Assembly: GCA_944323425.1 (NCBI GenBank)
Contig: CALUSL010000007.1
Coordinates: 19,261 to 83,260 of the forward strand
DNA: 64,000 bases
Reading direction: 5' to 3'
DNA from: Candidatus Gastranaerophilales bacterium
GTDB taxonomy: Bacteria > Cyanobacteriota > Vampirovibrionia > Gastranaerophilales > Gastranaerophilaceae
How positions within the stretch are numbered: the first letter of the stretch is position 1; the number at the start of each line of letters is the position of its first letter. The position numbers were made by a program, and so were the translations under genes. Positions 7,565-15,566 of the stretch are shown here, one piece after another. The notes beneath the pieces were generated by a model, which was not told the origin of the DNA, did not search any database, and saw nothing but the letters and a program-made list of their open reading frames with translations.

Positions 7565-9013
7565 ATGAATGGAATTTTGAATGACATATTGAACGCATAT
7601 TTGCCGGAGAGCATTATTATAGTATTTATAATATTTAGTCTTATAGCCTCTTTGTTTTTTAACACATCTTTGTATAAACTTTCAAAGTGGTTTACGCTTC
7701 TCGGAATAACAATGGCACTTGGCGCAACTTTCTTTTTGCCTATAGATCCCGATAATATGGAAATTTTTGCGTTTAACGGTGAAATTGTTTCAAATATTTA
7801 TACAATATTTTTTAAGATTCTGATTTTAATGAGTGCTTTTTTCCTTACATTGTTATCGAGAAACCTGATTCGGGAAAAACGTGACAGGGCGTTTGAATAT
7901 TTCACTGTATTTTTATGTGCAGTCTTGTTTGCTATGTGCACGGTTAGCGTGACAGATTTTGCCGGTTTGTTTTTTTCTATAGAGGGGCTTGGATTGTGCA
8001 GTTATTTGCTTTTGAATTTTTCTAAGACTCCTGATTCAAAGCAGTTGAGCTTTGGATATTTTGTTCAGGGAAACGTTGCAGCGCTTTTGTTCCTGTTCGG
8101 TTTTTCATTTCTGTATGGATTGTGCGGGGAAATAGGGTTTGCTGCAGTCGGAGATTATCTTGCTCAGACCAATTCTTTTATCCTGCTTACATTCTCTTTA
8201 ATTTTAATGTTGAGCATATTTCTGTTCAATCTCGGTATTGTTCCGTTTTCGAGCTGGGTTGCGGATACCTTTGAGGGGGCAAGTTATCCTATAGCTGCTT
8301 TTATGTCTACTATTCCGGTGCTGGCTGGTTTTGGTATATTGTCCAGACTTTTGCTGGTGTTTATAAATTATTTGCCGGTTTTGAAAATTTTGTTTGTTTG
8401 TATTGCGATGTTGACAATACTTTTCAGTTCATTGAGTGCAATACGACAAACAACAGTAAAAAGGCTGATGGCATATAGTATGAGCGTACAATCTGCGATA
8501 ATGCTGCTGGGACTCGGAGTCTTTTCTGTTTTTAGTCTTTCGGGTGTTTTGTTTTATATTCTTTGCTATATGTTTGTAAATACCGGGGTATGGGCTGCCA
8601 TTATTCTGTTTTATGATTCTTGTAAACTCAACAATATCGAGGATTATAACGGTTTGATATTTCACAGACCATATTATGTAATTGCTTTTACGACGGTGTT
8701 GATTGCGCTTGCCGGACTTGCGCCAACCAGCGGATTTGTCGCAAAATTATATCTGTTTTCTGCTGTGGCCAGATCCGGATTTTTGTTTTTGCCGTTTCTT
8801 ATTATTTCAATGCTGGCATGTGTAATTATGATTTTTGCATATTGGAAACTTATTCGTTCAATGTTTAGGCGTGTAAATACTGAAGTCTCTATTGATACAA
8901 AAATTGTTTCTTCAAAATTCATTCTGTATGCTTGCGCACTTGCATCTGTTTTACTCTGTATATTTGCAGACAAAATAATTCAGCTCTGTCAATCAGCAGC
9001 GTATTATTTATAA
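7565..9013 (+). CDS. nuoN: NADH-quinone oxidoreductase subunit N-like, pump residues substituted
   Basis: 482 residues with about 14 helices, last gene of the nuoJKLMN-like block. Glu140 in FFSIEGLGLCSYLLL matches the essential helix-5 Glu133, and Lys394 in SGFVAKLYLF matches Lys395. The helix-7 Lys217 (A-F-K-L-G) is Asn222 in LFNLGIVPFSSW, and the helix-8 Lys247 (S-T-A-P-K) is Val252 in MSTIPVLAGF. The S-S-I-A-H-x-G-Y motif reads SMSVQSAI. Two of four core residues and the helix-10 His are therefore gone. Overall family identity is secure from VKRLMAYS and the helix pattern. The gene ends 1 base from the convergent fliR stop. Confidence 0.88.
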   Translation: MNGILNDILNAYLPESIIIVFIIFSLIASLFFNTSLYKLSKWFTLLGITMALGATFFLPIDPDNMEIFAFNGEIVSNIYTIFFKILILMSAFFLTLLSRNLIREKRDRAFEYFTVFLCAVLFAMCTVSVTDFAGLFFSIEGLGLCSYLLLNFSKTPDSKQLSFGYFVQGNVAALLFLFGFSFLYGLCGEIGFAAVGDYLAQTNSFILLTFSLILMLSIFLFNLGIVPFSSWVADTFEGASYPIAAFMSTIPVLAGFGILSRLLLVFINYLPVLKILFVCIAMLTILFSSLSAIRQTTVKRLMAYSMSVQSAIMLLGLGVFSVFSLSGVLFYILCYMFVNTGVWAAIILFYDSCKLNNIEDYNGLIFHRPYYVIAFTTVLIALAGLAPTSGFVAKLYLFSAVARSGFLFLPFLIISMLACVIMIFAYWKLIRSMFRRVNTEVSIDTKIVSSKFILYACALASVLLCIFADKIIQLCQSAAYYL

Positions 9014-9014
9014 T

Positions 9015-9797
9015 TTAGAAAATTTTAGCAAAAGACAGAAAATAGTCGGTTATTACATTAAATATTATCGGCATTATCCATATAAGTATTGCTGCGCCGA
9101 GAACCGGTTTAAACAGAAAGCTGAGCTGGAAAACGTTTACCTGAGGGGCGGTTTTTGAAATTATACCGAGAATCAAATCCTGACCGAGTGTCGCAAGAAG
9201 TACAGGCGAGGCTATTTGAAGTCCTACGTATAGAACATTGGCTGTTAATTTTATCAGGTATTCCATATTGACAAGCTGATCTAAGGGAATGGACGTAGCA
9301 TATACGGGAAAAATTTCAAATGTTCTCAAAAGTGCAGCTATAAGCCAGTACATTCCTCCTACATGAAGAAAGATAATTAGTGCAAAAATAGCAAAAAAGT
9401 TTCCCATGATAGAAGTTTGGGATGATGTGGTAGGATCGAGTACTGTGGCTGACGAAAGACCCATTTGCATATTTATCATATCTCCGCCTGCAGAAATAGC
9501 AGAGGTTATGCATTGCGCAATAAAACCAAGGATTGCTCCTGCGACAAAATTTAAAATCAACCCTAATATTAGCGCAGAACCTGATGGAACTACCGTGGGT
9601 TTTATAATAAGAGAGAGGATGATTGTTAAAATTAAAGCAAACGAAAGTTTAACCATCCCTATGATTTCTTTTCTGTTTAATACCGGTGCAAAACGCATAA
9701 AGCCGAGTATTCGCGCAAAAATAAATATACCAACACCGAGTGCGCTGTTGAATTCTGGAAAATATTTAGGAAAGGTATTGATTATTGTATCTAGCAT
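9015..9797 (-). CDS. fliR: Flagellar export apparatus protein FliR
   Basis: A 260-residue inner-membrane protein of the type III export gate, of normal length. It shows the FliR pattern of a Phe/Arg-rich first helix (FIFARILGFMRFAPVLNRKE, about 25-44), the conserved SAGGDMINMQMGLSSATVLDP region (about 102-122) and long paired hydrophobic helices. FliR joins FliP and FliQ to form the export channel at the base of the flagellum. It is the last gene of a minus-strand operon that reads FliM/N-like, FliO, FliP, FliQ, a secretin-domain protein, FliR. Confidence 0.93.
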   Translation of the reverse strand: MLDTIINTFPKYFPEFNSALGVGIFIFARILGFMRFAPVLNRKEIIGMVKLSFALILTIILSLIIKPTVVPSGSALILGLILNFVAGAILGFIAQCITSAISAGGDMINMQMGLSSATVLDPTTSSQTSIMGNFFAIFALIIFLHVGGMYWLIAALLRTFEIFPVYATSIPLDQLVNMEYLIKLTANVLYVGLQIASPVLLATLGQDLILGIISKTAPQVNVFQLSFLFKPVLGAAILIWIMPIIFNVITDYFLSFAKIF

Positions 9798-9803
9798 TTA
9801 TTT

Positions 9804-10151
9804 TTAGTCCGGTGTATCCAGTATCATAGAGGTGTCTTTGGGCGGCTGTTCTTGCACTTTTATTTTGTATAAATACTGATTGTTTTTTGTTTTTACAACA
9901 AGATTGCTTGTGCCAAGATCAAGAGCTTCTACAGTTACTTTTGAATCATTTGCGAATATGTTTGAGATTGTTTGAGCTTTTACTATGTCGGGATTAGATA
10001 CCTCCAGGTCCATTGGTCTTTCATCAAAAAACAGTACAGCCGTATCTGTGGGTTGTAATATGAGCGTTTCTGTTGAATTTGCACAAAATGCGTTTGAGGA
10101 AGATATTGCTGCTAATAAAATAAATGTTGAAAAAAAGTGTTTTATTTTCAT
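9804..10151 (-). CDS. Exported protein with type II/III secretin-associated N-domain
   Basis: 115 residues with a Sec signal peptide (about 1-24, ending SNAFCANS). The mature part resembles the pilus-formation/secretin N-terminal domain of CpaC/RcpA proteins: a VLFFDERPMDLEVSNPDIV stretch, then an EALDLGTSNLVV-type block (about 88-99) and a final YLYKIKV strand. Such domains normally begin an outer-membrane secretin, but here the domain stands alone. It lies between fliQ and fliR, 1 base after the former and 6 bases before the latter, so it is surely co-expressed with the export gate. Its job at the flagellum is unknown; a periplasmic collar or bushing is a guess. Confidence 0.72.
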   Translation of the reverse strand: MKIKHFFSTFILLAAISSSNAFCANSTETLILQPTDTAVLFFDERPMDLEVSNPDIVKAQTISNIFANDSKVTVEALDLGTSNLVVKTKNNQYLYKIKVQEQPPKDTSMILDTPD

Positions 10152-10152
10152 A

Positions 10153-10641
10153 TTATCTTTCCATTATTCTTTTTCTTTCTATAAAGTTAGGACTCGGATT
10201 GGGCATCCTGTCTGAGGGATGATATTTGATTTTTTCATTATTGTCAATAAACGGAATTTTTCCGGGATTTCTCATAATATCGCCTATTTCCTGTTTCTGG
10301 AATCGGCTTTCTTTCATTTCTTCTGCAAAGGGAACTGTATATCTGTGGTAGTTTGCCGGAAGAACGTAACTGTCTGATGCCGGAATTTGGTTAAATGCCA
10401 GAGCAAACCCTTCTTGCAGAAGATTTGTCAGAAGTTTAATATATCCGACACCAAGAATCATTAAAACAAGGAAAACAGCAAGAATTTTGGGTGCAGCAGC
10501 AATAGTTTGTTCTTGAACCTGCGTAACAGCCTGCAGGATACCTACAATCAGACCGACAAATGCTGCTGTCAATACACATGGCATTGATATCATTAGCATT
10601 GTTAGCAGACCTTTGCCCATAAATTCAAGTAATATTTCCAT
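10153..10641 (-). CDS. fliQ: Flagellar export apparatus protein FliQ with C-terminal extension
   Basis: 162 residues. Residues 1-89 are a normal two-helix FliQ (LTMLMISMPCVLTAAFVGLI, then VGILQAVTQVQEQTIAAAPK, then the second helix), part of the FliPQR export channel. The remaining 73 residues are hydrophilic, rich in Pro, Lys, Arg and Asn, with no helix-forming hydrophobic run, and are not part of standard FliQ. The frame is open and ends normally 1 base before the next gene, so the tail is probably real. It may be a cytoplasmic docking tail or disordered linker. Confidence 0.9.
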   Translation of the reverse strand: MEILLEFMGKGLLTMLMISMPCVLTAAFVGLIVGILQAVTQVQEQTIAAAPKILAVFLVLMILGVGYIKLLTNLLQEGFALAFNQIPASDSYVLPANYHRYTVPFAEEMKESRFQKQEIGDIMRNPGKIPFIDNNEKIKYHPSDRMPNPSPNFIERKRIMER

Positions 10642-10653
10642 AATTTATATTCC

Positions 10654-11295
10654 TTAATTAAAGCTTGTGACCAATCCGTGTACTATCATGCTCCATCCGT
10701 CTACCGCAATGAATATAAGAAGTTTAAACGGGAGTGAAATGATTGTCGGAGATAACATAAACATACCAAGTGCCAGAAGTACGTTTGCTACAATAAGGTC
10801 AAGTACAATAAACGGCACAAAAATAACAAAACCTATTTCGAATGCTGTTTTAAGCTCACTTATAATATAAGCCGGTGCCACCTGCCAGATTGTTATGTCA
10901 TCAGGGGTTTTTGGCTTTCCATTGCCGGATAGTTCGATGAAAAACGTCATGTCTTCCTGTCTTGTTTGTTTCATCATAAATTCTTTGAGTGGTTTTGAGC
11001 CTTCTGCAATTGCCATAACCATGTCACCGTTTTTTGTGTAATACGGTTCACCCATCTCCCACATTTTTTGGAAAACCGGGCTCATCGTATACATTGTCAG
11101 AATCATAGACAAACCGACAAGAACGATTCCGGGCGGGACCTGTTGTGTTCCGAGTGCCTGTTTAAGCAGTGAAAAAACTATTGTGTATCTCAAAAAACTT
11201 GTCATACAAGTGAATACTAACGGCAGTAAAGAAAATGCCGTCATGACTATTAACATTTGTATAACAGGATTTAAATCTTTTAAAATACTATCCAT
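10654..11295 (-). CDS. fliP: Flagellar export apparatus protein FliP
   Basis: 213 residues, the core of the type III export gate. Family blocks include LLPLVFTCMTSFLRYTIVFS (about 22-41), QALGTQQVPPGIVLVGLSMI (46-65) and the C-terminal LGMFMLSPTIISLPFKLLIF (176-195). No signal peptide precedes the core, unlike enterobacterial FliP but like many shorter homologues. The periplasmic segment between helices 2 and 3 is present (about 80-135). It forms the FliP pentamer with FliQ and FliR neighbours. It lies 12 bases upstream of fliQ. Confidence 0.95.
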   Translation of the reverse strand: MDSILKDLNPVIQMLIVMTAFSLLPLVFTCMTSFLRYTIVFSLLKQALGTQQVPPGIVLVGLSMILTMYTMSPVFQKMWEMGEPYYTKNGDMVMAIAEGSKPLKEFMMKQTRQEDMTFFIELSGNGKPKTPDDITIWQVAPAYIISELKTAFEIGFVIFVPFIVLDLIVANVLLALGMFMLSPTIISLPFKLLIFIAVDGWSMIVHGLVTSFN

Positions 11296-11313
11296 TTTAT
11301 TTTCCTTTATTTG

Positions 11314-11754
11314 TTATTCAGGAATGTTCAATTTTTTGATGATTTCTCTCATCATTGGCTGTTTGTTTGTTCTTCCATTTCTGAGTACTTCACCGTAGTC
11401 TATTGCATGACTTCTTGCCGGTTTTGGTTTTATATTTACCGGTTCAACATCGATTGTGCAATTCAATGGCTGCTCTTCTATACTTTTTATTTCTGCATTT
11501 CCTGCATCAAGTTTTGCCAGAAATGTTGTACACTCAGGGTCTGAGGCAATTAAGAATTTTTCATCCCCTGCTTTTACAACATATAGTGTTTTTTTCGGCG
11601 AAATATTAAGAGCATTTTCTATCTCAAGATTGCTTTGCGGATTTTTTGTAAATTTTGAATCCATTACAGTTCTTTTGTAAATTACAAAACAGAGCAGTAA
11701 TGCCCCAACCATTGCTAATGTATAAACCGCGAAATGTACTAAATAACCTGTCAT
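11314..11754 (-). CDS. fliO: FliO-like flagellar assembly protein
   Basis: 146 residues. One N-terminal membrane helix (about 5-26) is followed by a cytoplasmic part containing the FliO-type beta motif ISPKKTLYVVKAGDEKFLIA (51-70), comparable to the L-x-P-x-K-x-L-x-V-V-x-V-x-x-x-x-L-L-I pattern of FliO, a scaffold for FliP pentamer assembly. The C-terminal half is not conserved and ends in a basic helix (MMREIIKKLNIPE). Its position directly upstream of fliP is the classical fliOPQR order. FliO is poorly conserved, so the call leans on the motif plus context. Confidence 0.75.
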   Translation of the reverse strand: MTGYLVHFAVYTLAMVGALLLCFVIYKRTVMDSKFTKNPQSNLEIENALNISPKKTLYVVKAGDEKFLIASDPECTTFLAKLDAGNAEIKSIEEQPLNCTIDVEPVNIKPKPARSHAIDYGEVLRNGRTNKQPMMREIIKKLNIPE

Positions 11755-11769
11755 ATTTTCCTGTCCTGT

Positions 11770-12954
11770 CTAAATATCTTCTTCTTCTACATCAAAGTCA
11801 CTGTAGTCAAAATCTTCTTCACCTGCCGGTGCATCAACTACATTTTCAGGGGAGTTATCTATTGCTCCGTCAGTTTCCGGGTCTGTTGTCTCTTGATTAT
11901 TGGGAGCATCCTCTTTTTCATCTGTATAGATTTCATCGATTCTTACCCCGTATCTATCATTTATAATGACCAATTCTCCCGAGGCAATAATTTTATTTTC
12001 GACTTTTAAATCGATTTTGTTTTCATAAACCGAACCAATGTCGACTACAAGTCCTTCGGACATCTGTTTTAGTTCGCCAAGTGAAATTTTTACTTTTTCA
12101 AATTCTGCACCCATGTCGACTTGAATAGTGTCCCACATGTTGAAATTATTTGCGGAATTTTCATCCATATGTCTGCCTCCATCGTAATCAAAATCTTTAA
12201 TCAGCGCCGGATTCGGTATGACCTTGAATTTTAGTGTTTTATTTTCATATATCAGTGTCATTCGTTTTATATTGCTGTCCTCAAGCACAACAATATCACC
12301 TGGTTCCAGTTGCTTTATGTCATTTAGTTTAATTTTTGTTTTTCCGACACTTATGTTAAATCTTGCCGGACAGTTTTTGAAATCATCTATGCTGAATCGG
12401 TGTCTAATTCTCAGTTTTTCAGGTTTTACTGCTATAACTGGGACTGTTACTATCATTTTGCCGATTGGTTTTTGTTCGTTTTCTAGAAAAAATGTGAGAA
12501 TGCACTCATTATAATTTACTGTATTCTGGGGGATTTCAGATGGTGGTAGTAATATTTCGCTAAAAAACCTGTACAGATAATTATTAAAACCTGTCAAAAT
12601 TTTTGCTTCTAATTCTGTTATTTTTTCCAGCTCAAAATTTTTGTTGGTCGGGCTTTCTCCAATAGAATCCTGTAAAAATTCTTTTACAATCTGTTTTGAT
12701 AGTCTTATGAAAATTGCACGTTCTTTGTTCAACCTGATTTTTGTTACAAAATATTCATCCTGAGAAGAAAGAAGATTTACGTTTTCACAAATTCCCATGA
12801 GCTTTGCTGTGATTTCTGTGTTCCAAAAATCAGAAGAACCTATTTCAAGATTTTCTGTAAAATTTGCGTCAAACCAGTCATAGGTACGGTTTAGCTGTTT
12901 AGAAAATGATGATATTATTTTGTTTTGCTGTTGTTCAAATTGCAAATTCATCAC
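11770..12954 (-). CDS. Flagellar C-ring protein with two SpoA domains (FliM/FliN or SctQ-like)
   Basis: 394 residues. An N-terminal region (about 1-185) is followed by two surface-presentation (SpoA) domains: about 186-250 (FNISVGKTKIKLNDIKQLEP and GDIVVLEDSN) and about 270-345, which has a clear FliN signature (ISLGELKQMSEGLVVDIGSV). The last 50 residues are very acidic and probably disordered. SpoA domains build the rotor C-ring, which sorts export substrates and takes part in switching. Tandem SpoA domains in one chain resemble SctQ of injectisomes or FliM/FliN fusions more than separate FliM and FliN. No FliM-type CheY-binding N-terminal peptide was recognised. First gene of the fli operon. 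Confidence 0.8.
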   Translation of the reverse strand: MMNLQFEQQQNKIISSFSKQLNRTYDWFDANFTENLEIGSSDFWNTEITAKLMGICENVNLLSSQDEYFVTKIRLNKERAIFIRLSKQIVKEFLQDSIGESPTNKNFELEKITELEAKILTGFNNYLYRFFSEILLPPSEIPQNTVNYNECILTFFLENEQKPIGKMIVTVPVIAVKPEKLRIRHRFSIDDFKNCPARFNISVGKTKIKLNDIKQLEPGDIVVLEDSNIKRMTLIYENKTLKFKVIPNPALIKDFDYDGGRHMDENSANNFNMWDTIQVDMGAEFEKVKISLGELKQMSEGLVVDIGSVYENKIDLKVENKIIASGELVIINDRYGVRIDEIYTDEKEDAPNNQETTDPETDGAIDNSPENVVDAPAGEEDFDYSDFDVEEEDI

Positions 12955-13079
12955 CCCTAATCTGAGAAAAGGTATCTCAAATTATCCCAAGTCATATTTC
13001 CCTACCAGTAATAGTACTTGATTTTGGGTATGTAGAGTATCGTATATTTGATGTAATTTGTTAAACTTTTTAAATAAAA

Positions 13080-13105
13080 AATCCGGCATGGTCGCCGGAT
13101 TCTTT
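13080..13105 (-). terminator. Intrinsic terminator of the 13127-13822 gene
   Basis: AATCCGGC (13080-13087) pairs with GCCGGATT (13094-13101) around a 6-base loop. Read on the minus strand the stem is followed by TTTTTTATTTA, so it terminates the upstream minus-strand gene and isolates it from the fli operon. Confidence 0.8.
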
Positions 13106-13126
13106 AGCTTTTTATGTTAATTTCTG

Positions 13127-13822
13127 CTATTTGTTTTTGTCTGTAAGAATAAACAGGCTGATTAAATCATTAAGAGCAAGAGCCTGTTTTCTGTAGTCTT
13201 GCACCTGTTTTTCCAGTGCCTGTATATTTGCCTTGTACTGTTGGATAGTGGAAAGACAATCTCTCGCACTGTCGTTTAGTCCGTCTTGAACCTGTTGTGC
13301 TTCTTTTAAGACACTGTTCATAGAAATGCCGAGAGCTTCCATAGTTTGTCTGATGATTTGTGCACCGGTTTGTTTTGTTACGCCTGAAGGCAGCTGCATA
13401 ATCAATCTCTTTAGCACTGCGACATTAGACGGCATTGTGTGCTGCGGAGGATGATTTATTGGTTTTACTCCTGGTTTTGCAAAAATATCTTCTTTTTCGA
13501 ACACCGGAGAAACATTTTTTGCCCGCGGAAATTCAAAGCTTGCTGCATCTACATAATTATCTTCTGCAGACGGGAAATCATTTAAAATGTTTCCTGTATC
13601 CTCAAAAAAAGTATCCTGCACTGCAAAGTCATCGAAGCTGTTGTCAGCCGGGATATTTTGCTGGGGTTGCTCGAAATAATCCTGTTGAATATCCTGTTCC
13701 TTAATTTCTGAAACCGCTGGTTTGGGCGGTTCTGGAAGCGGATTAATTTCTATCTCTGCCTGTTTTTTCAGAGCCTGGACTATTTTTTTGCCCACCCCTG
13801 AAGGAAGTTTATTTTCTGCCAT
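13127..13822 (-). CDS. Uncharacterised protein with repeated LPSGV motif and coiled-coil tail
   Basis: 231 residues, not recognised. The N-terminal helix KLPSGVGKKIVQALKKQ (5-21) is echoed by MQLPSGVTKQTGAQIIRQTM (about 141-160), a possible internal duplication separated by a Pro/Asp/Glu-rich linker that looks disordered. The last 70 residues form a Gln/Leu-rich heptad pattern consistent with a coiled coil (QVQDGLNDSARDCLSTIQQY and QALEKQVQDYRKQALALNDL). There is no signal peptide or membrane segment, so the product is probably cytosolic and oligomeric. It is a single-gene unit with its own terminator, upstream of the fli operon, but any flagellar link is unproven. Confidence 0.65.
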   Translation of the reverse strand: MAENKLPSGVGKKIVQALKKQAEIEINPLPEPPKPAVSEIKEQDIQQDYFEQPQQNIPADNSFDDFAVQDTFFEDTGNILNDFPSAEDNYVDAASFEFPRAKNVSPVFEKEDIFAKPGVKPINHPPQHTMPSNVAVLKRLIMQLPSGVTKQTGAQIIRQTMEALGISMNSVLKEAQQVQDGLNDSARDCLSTIQQYKANIQALEKQVQDYRKQALALNDLISLFILTDKNK

Positions 13823-13964
13823 ATTTTTAACCTTTAAGACTTTACTTCTTTTGTCAAAATTATATACAAAATATGAATAATTTTCAAAATGTAAATTAAT
13901 ATTACTTTAATTTATGTTAATTTATTTTATGAAATTTTTCTATATGAAAAAAAATGTTAAATAT

Positions 13965-13993
13965 TTGTCTTAGCTCAAAAAATAGACTATTCT
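13965..13993 (+). promoter_or_regulatory. Predicted promoter of the two-component operon
   Basis: TTGTCT (13965-13970) and TATTCT (13988-13993) are spaced by 17 bases. Transcription would start at about 14000, within a few bases of the ATG at 14003, implying a leaderless or near-leaderless mRNA. No Shine-Dalgarno sequence precedes the ATG. Confidence 0.45.
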
Positions 13994-14002
13994 TTAATTA
14001 TT

Positions 14003-15565
14003 ATGACTAACAATGAATATAAAACAAGGAAAATAATAGTTGTTGACGATGACAGCATAGTTCTGTCTACACTGAAAATGCTTTTGGATATAGAAGGTTT
14101 TTCTAATGTAAATTATTTTCAGCAGCCGGAGAAGGCGCTGGAATATATAAAGGAGAACGTACCTGAACTGGTGCTTTCTGATTTTCTTATGCCTGATATG
14201 AACGGGATAGATTTTCTTTCGGAAGTAAAAAAAATGTATCCTGATATTAGTACGATTTTGCTCACCGGATACGCGGACAAGGAAAATGCAATAAAAGCAA
14301 TTAACACTGTGGGTATTTATAAATATATTGAAAAGCCGTGGGATAATTCGGATTTACTGTTGAGTATAAAAAACGGACTCGAGCGCAGCGGATTGATTTC
14401 TGCGTTAAATCAAAAAATAGAAGAACTTTCGCAGGCAAAAAGCCAGCTCGAAAAATACTCTCATTCACTTGAAGAAATTGTTTTGCAAAAAACAGAAGAT
14501 CTCGTACAATCTAATACAAAATTAAACGCAATCATAAACTTCTGTGCTGATGGTATTATTATTGTTTCAAAGGATAGAAAGATAGTTCAGGTGAATCCTG
14601 CATTTGAAAATATGACCGGACTATGTTCGAGTTTGCTTGAAAACAGTTGTATTGACAATTTGTTTACAACTTCTTGCAGTGAACTCGAAAAAATAACGAA
14701 AGACAAGAATATTCTTGTAAGAAATCTTGAATTAAAAAATACTATTGAGGACAAGAGTTTTCCTGTAGAAATTAATTTTGCTCCGATTCTTGCAGAAAAT
14801 TCGGAAAATACTAATTATGTCGGCGTCGTTAGAAATGTAAGTCTGCAGAAAGAAATGGAACGATTGAGGGACGATTTTATAGCTACATTGACACATGACT
14901 TGAGAACTCCGCTTCTTGCTGCGATTCAAACATTGCAGTTTTTTCTTGATGGTACACTCGGTGAAATTGAGGAACGCCAGAGAACTCTTCTCGATACAAT
15001 GAAAAAGAGCAATGAGGATATGCTCGGTCTGGTGAATGCATTGCTTGAGGTTTACAAGTATGAATCCGGAAAGCTGAATTTGTGTAAAACTTCTTTTCTA
15101 TTAAAGAAGTTTGTTGACGATTGTCTTCAGCAAATTCAATCGCTTGCGGATAAAAAGAAAATACAAATTATTACTAATCTGGATAATCTTGATGACGCTG
15201 AAATATTCGCAGACCGAAATGAATTGAGGCGAGTTATTCTGAATTTGTGCGGAAATGCATTGAATCATACACCGGAAAACGGTACAATAGAAATTCTTGC
15301 ACAGATTCAGGGAATGGATTTGCAGATTAGCGTGAAGGATACGGGTGTCGGTATGCCAAAGGGCGATGTGACCAAACTGTTCAAAAGATTTTCTCAGGGG
15401 TCGTCACAGAAACGTTCTGCCGGTACGGGACTCGGGCTTTATTTATCACGGCAAATTGTAGAAGCACATGGAGGTAAAATCTGGGCAGAAAGTGAATTGG
15501 GAAAAGGAAGCGTATTTACTTTTTTACTGCCTGAAACATTGAGAATAAAAGAGAGGCTAAAATAA
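14003..15565 (+). CDS. Histidine kinase with N-terminal receiver and PAS domains
   Basis: 520 residues. An N-terminal receiver domain (8-125) has acidic pocket VVDDD (13-17), phosphoacceptor Asp60 in LSDFLMPDM and Lys near 112 in IEKPW. A coiled-coil linker (about 130-170), a PAS domain (175-280), a HisKA domain with His298 in LTHDLRTPL, and an ATPase domain (N-box NLCGNALNHTPENGT, G-box DTGVGMP and GTGLGLYLSRQIVEAHGG) follow. No membrane segments are present, so it is a cytosolic sensor, probably fed by another kinase through its receiver. The next gene, 1 base downstream, encodes a NarL-type regulator and is the likely partner. The signal is unknown. Confidence 0.92.
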   Translation: MTNNEYKTRKIIVVDDDSIVLSTLKMLLDIEGFSNVNYFQQPEKALEYIKENVPELVLSDFLMPDMNGIDFLSEVKKMYPDISTILLTGYADKENAIKAINTVGIYKYIEKPWDNSDLLLSIKNGLERSGLISALNQKIEELSQAKSQLEKYSHSLEEIVLQKTEDLVQSNTKLNAIINFCADGIIIVSKDRKIVQVNPAFENMTGLCSSLLENSCIDNLFTTSCSELEKITKDKNILVRNLELKNTIEDKSFPVEINFAPILAENSENTNYVGVVRNVSLQKEMERLRDDFIATLTHDLRTPLLAAIQTLQFFLDGTLGEIEERQRTLLDTMKKSNEDMLGLVNALLEVYKYESGKLNLCKTSFLLKKFVDDCLQQIQSLADKKKIQIITNLDNLDDAEIFADRNELRRVILNLCGNALNHTPENGTIEILAQIQGMDLQISVKDTGVGMPKGDVTKLFKRFSQGSSQKRSAGTGLGLYLSRQIVEAHGGKIWAESELGKGSVFTFLLPETLRIKERLK

Positions 15566-15566
15566 T

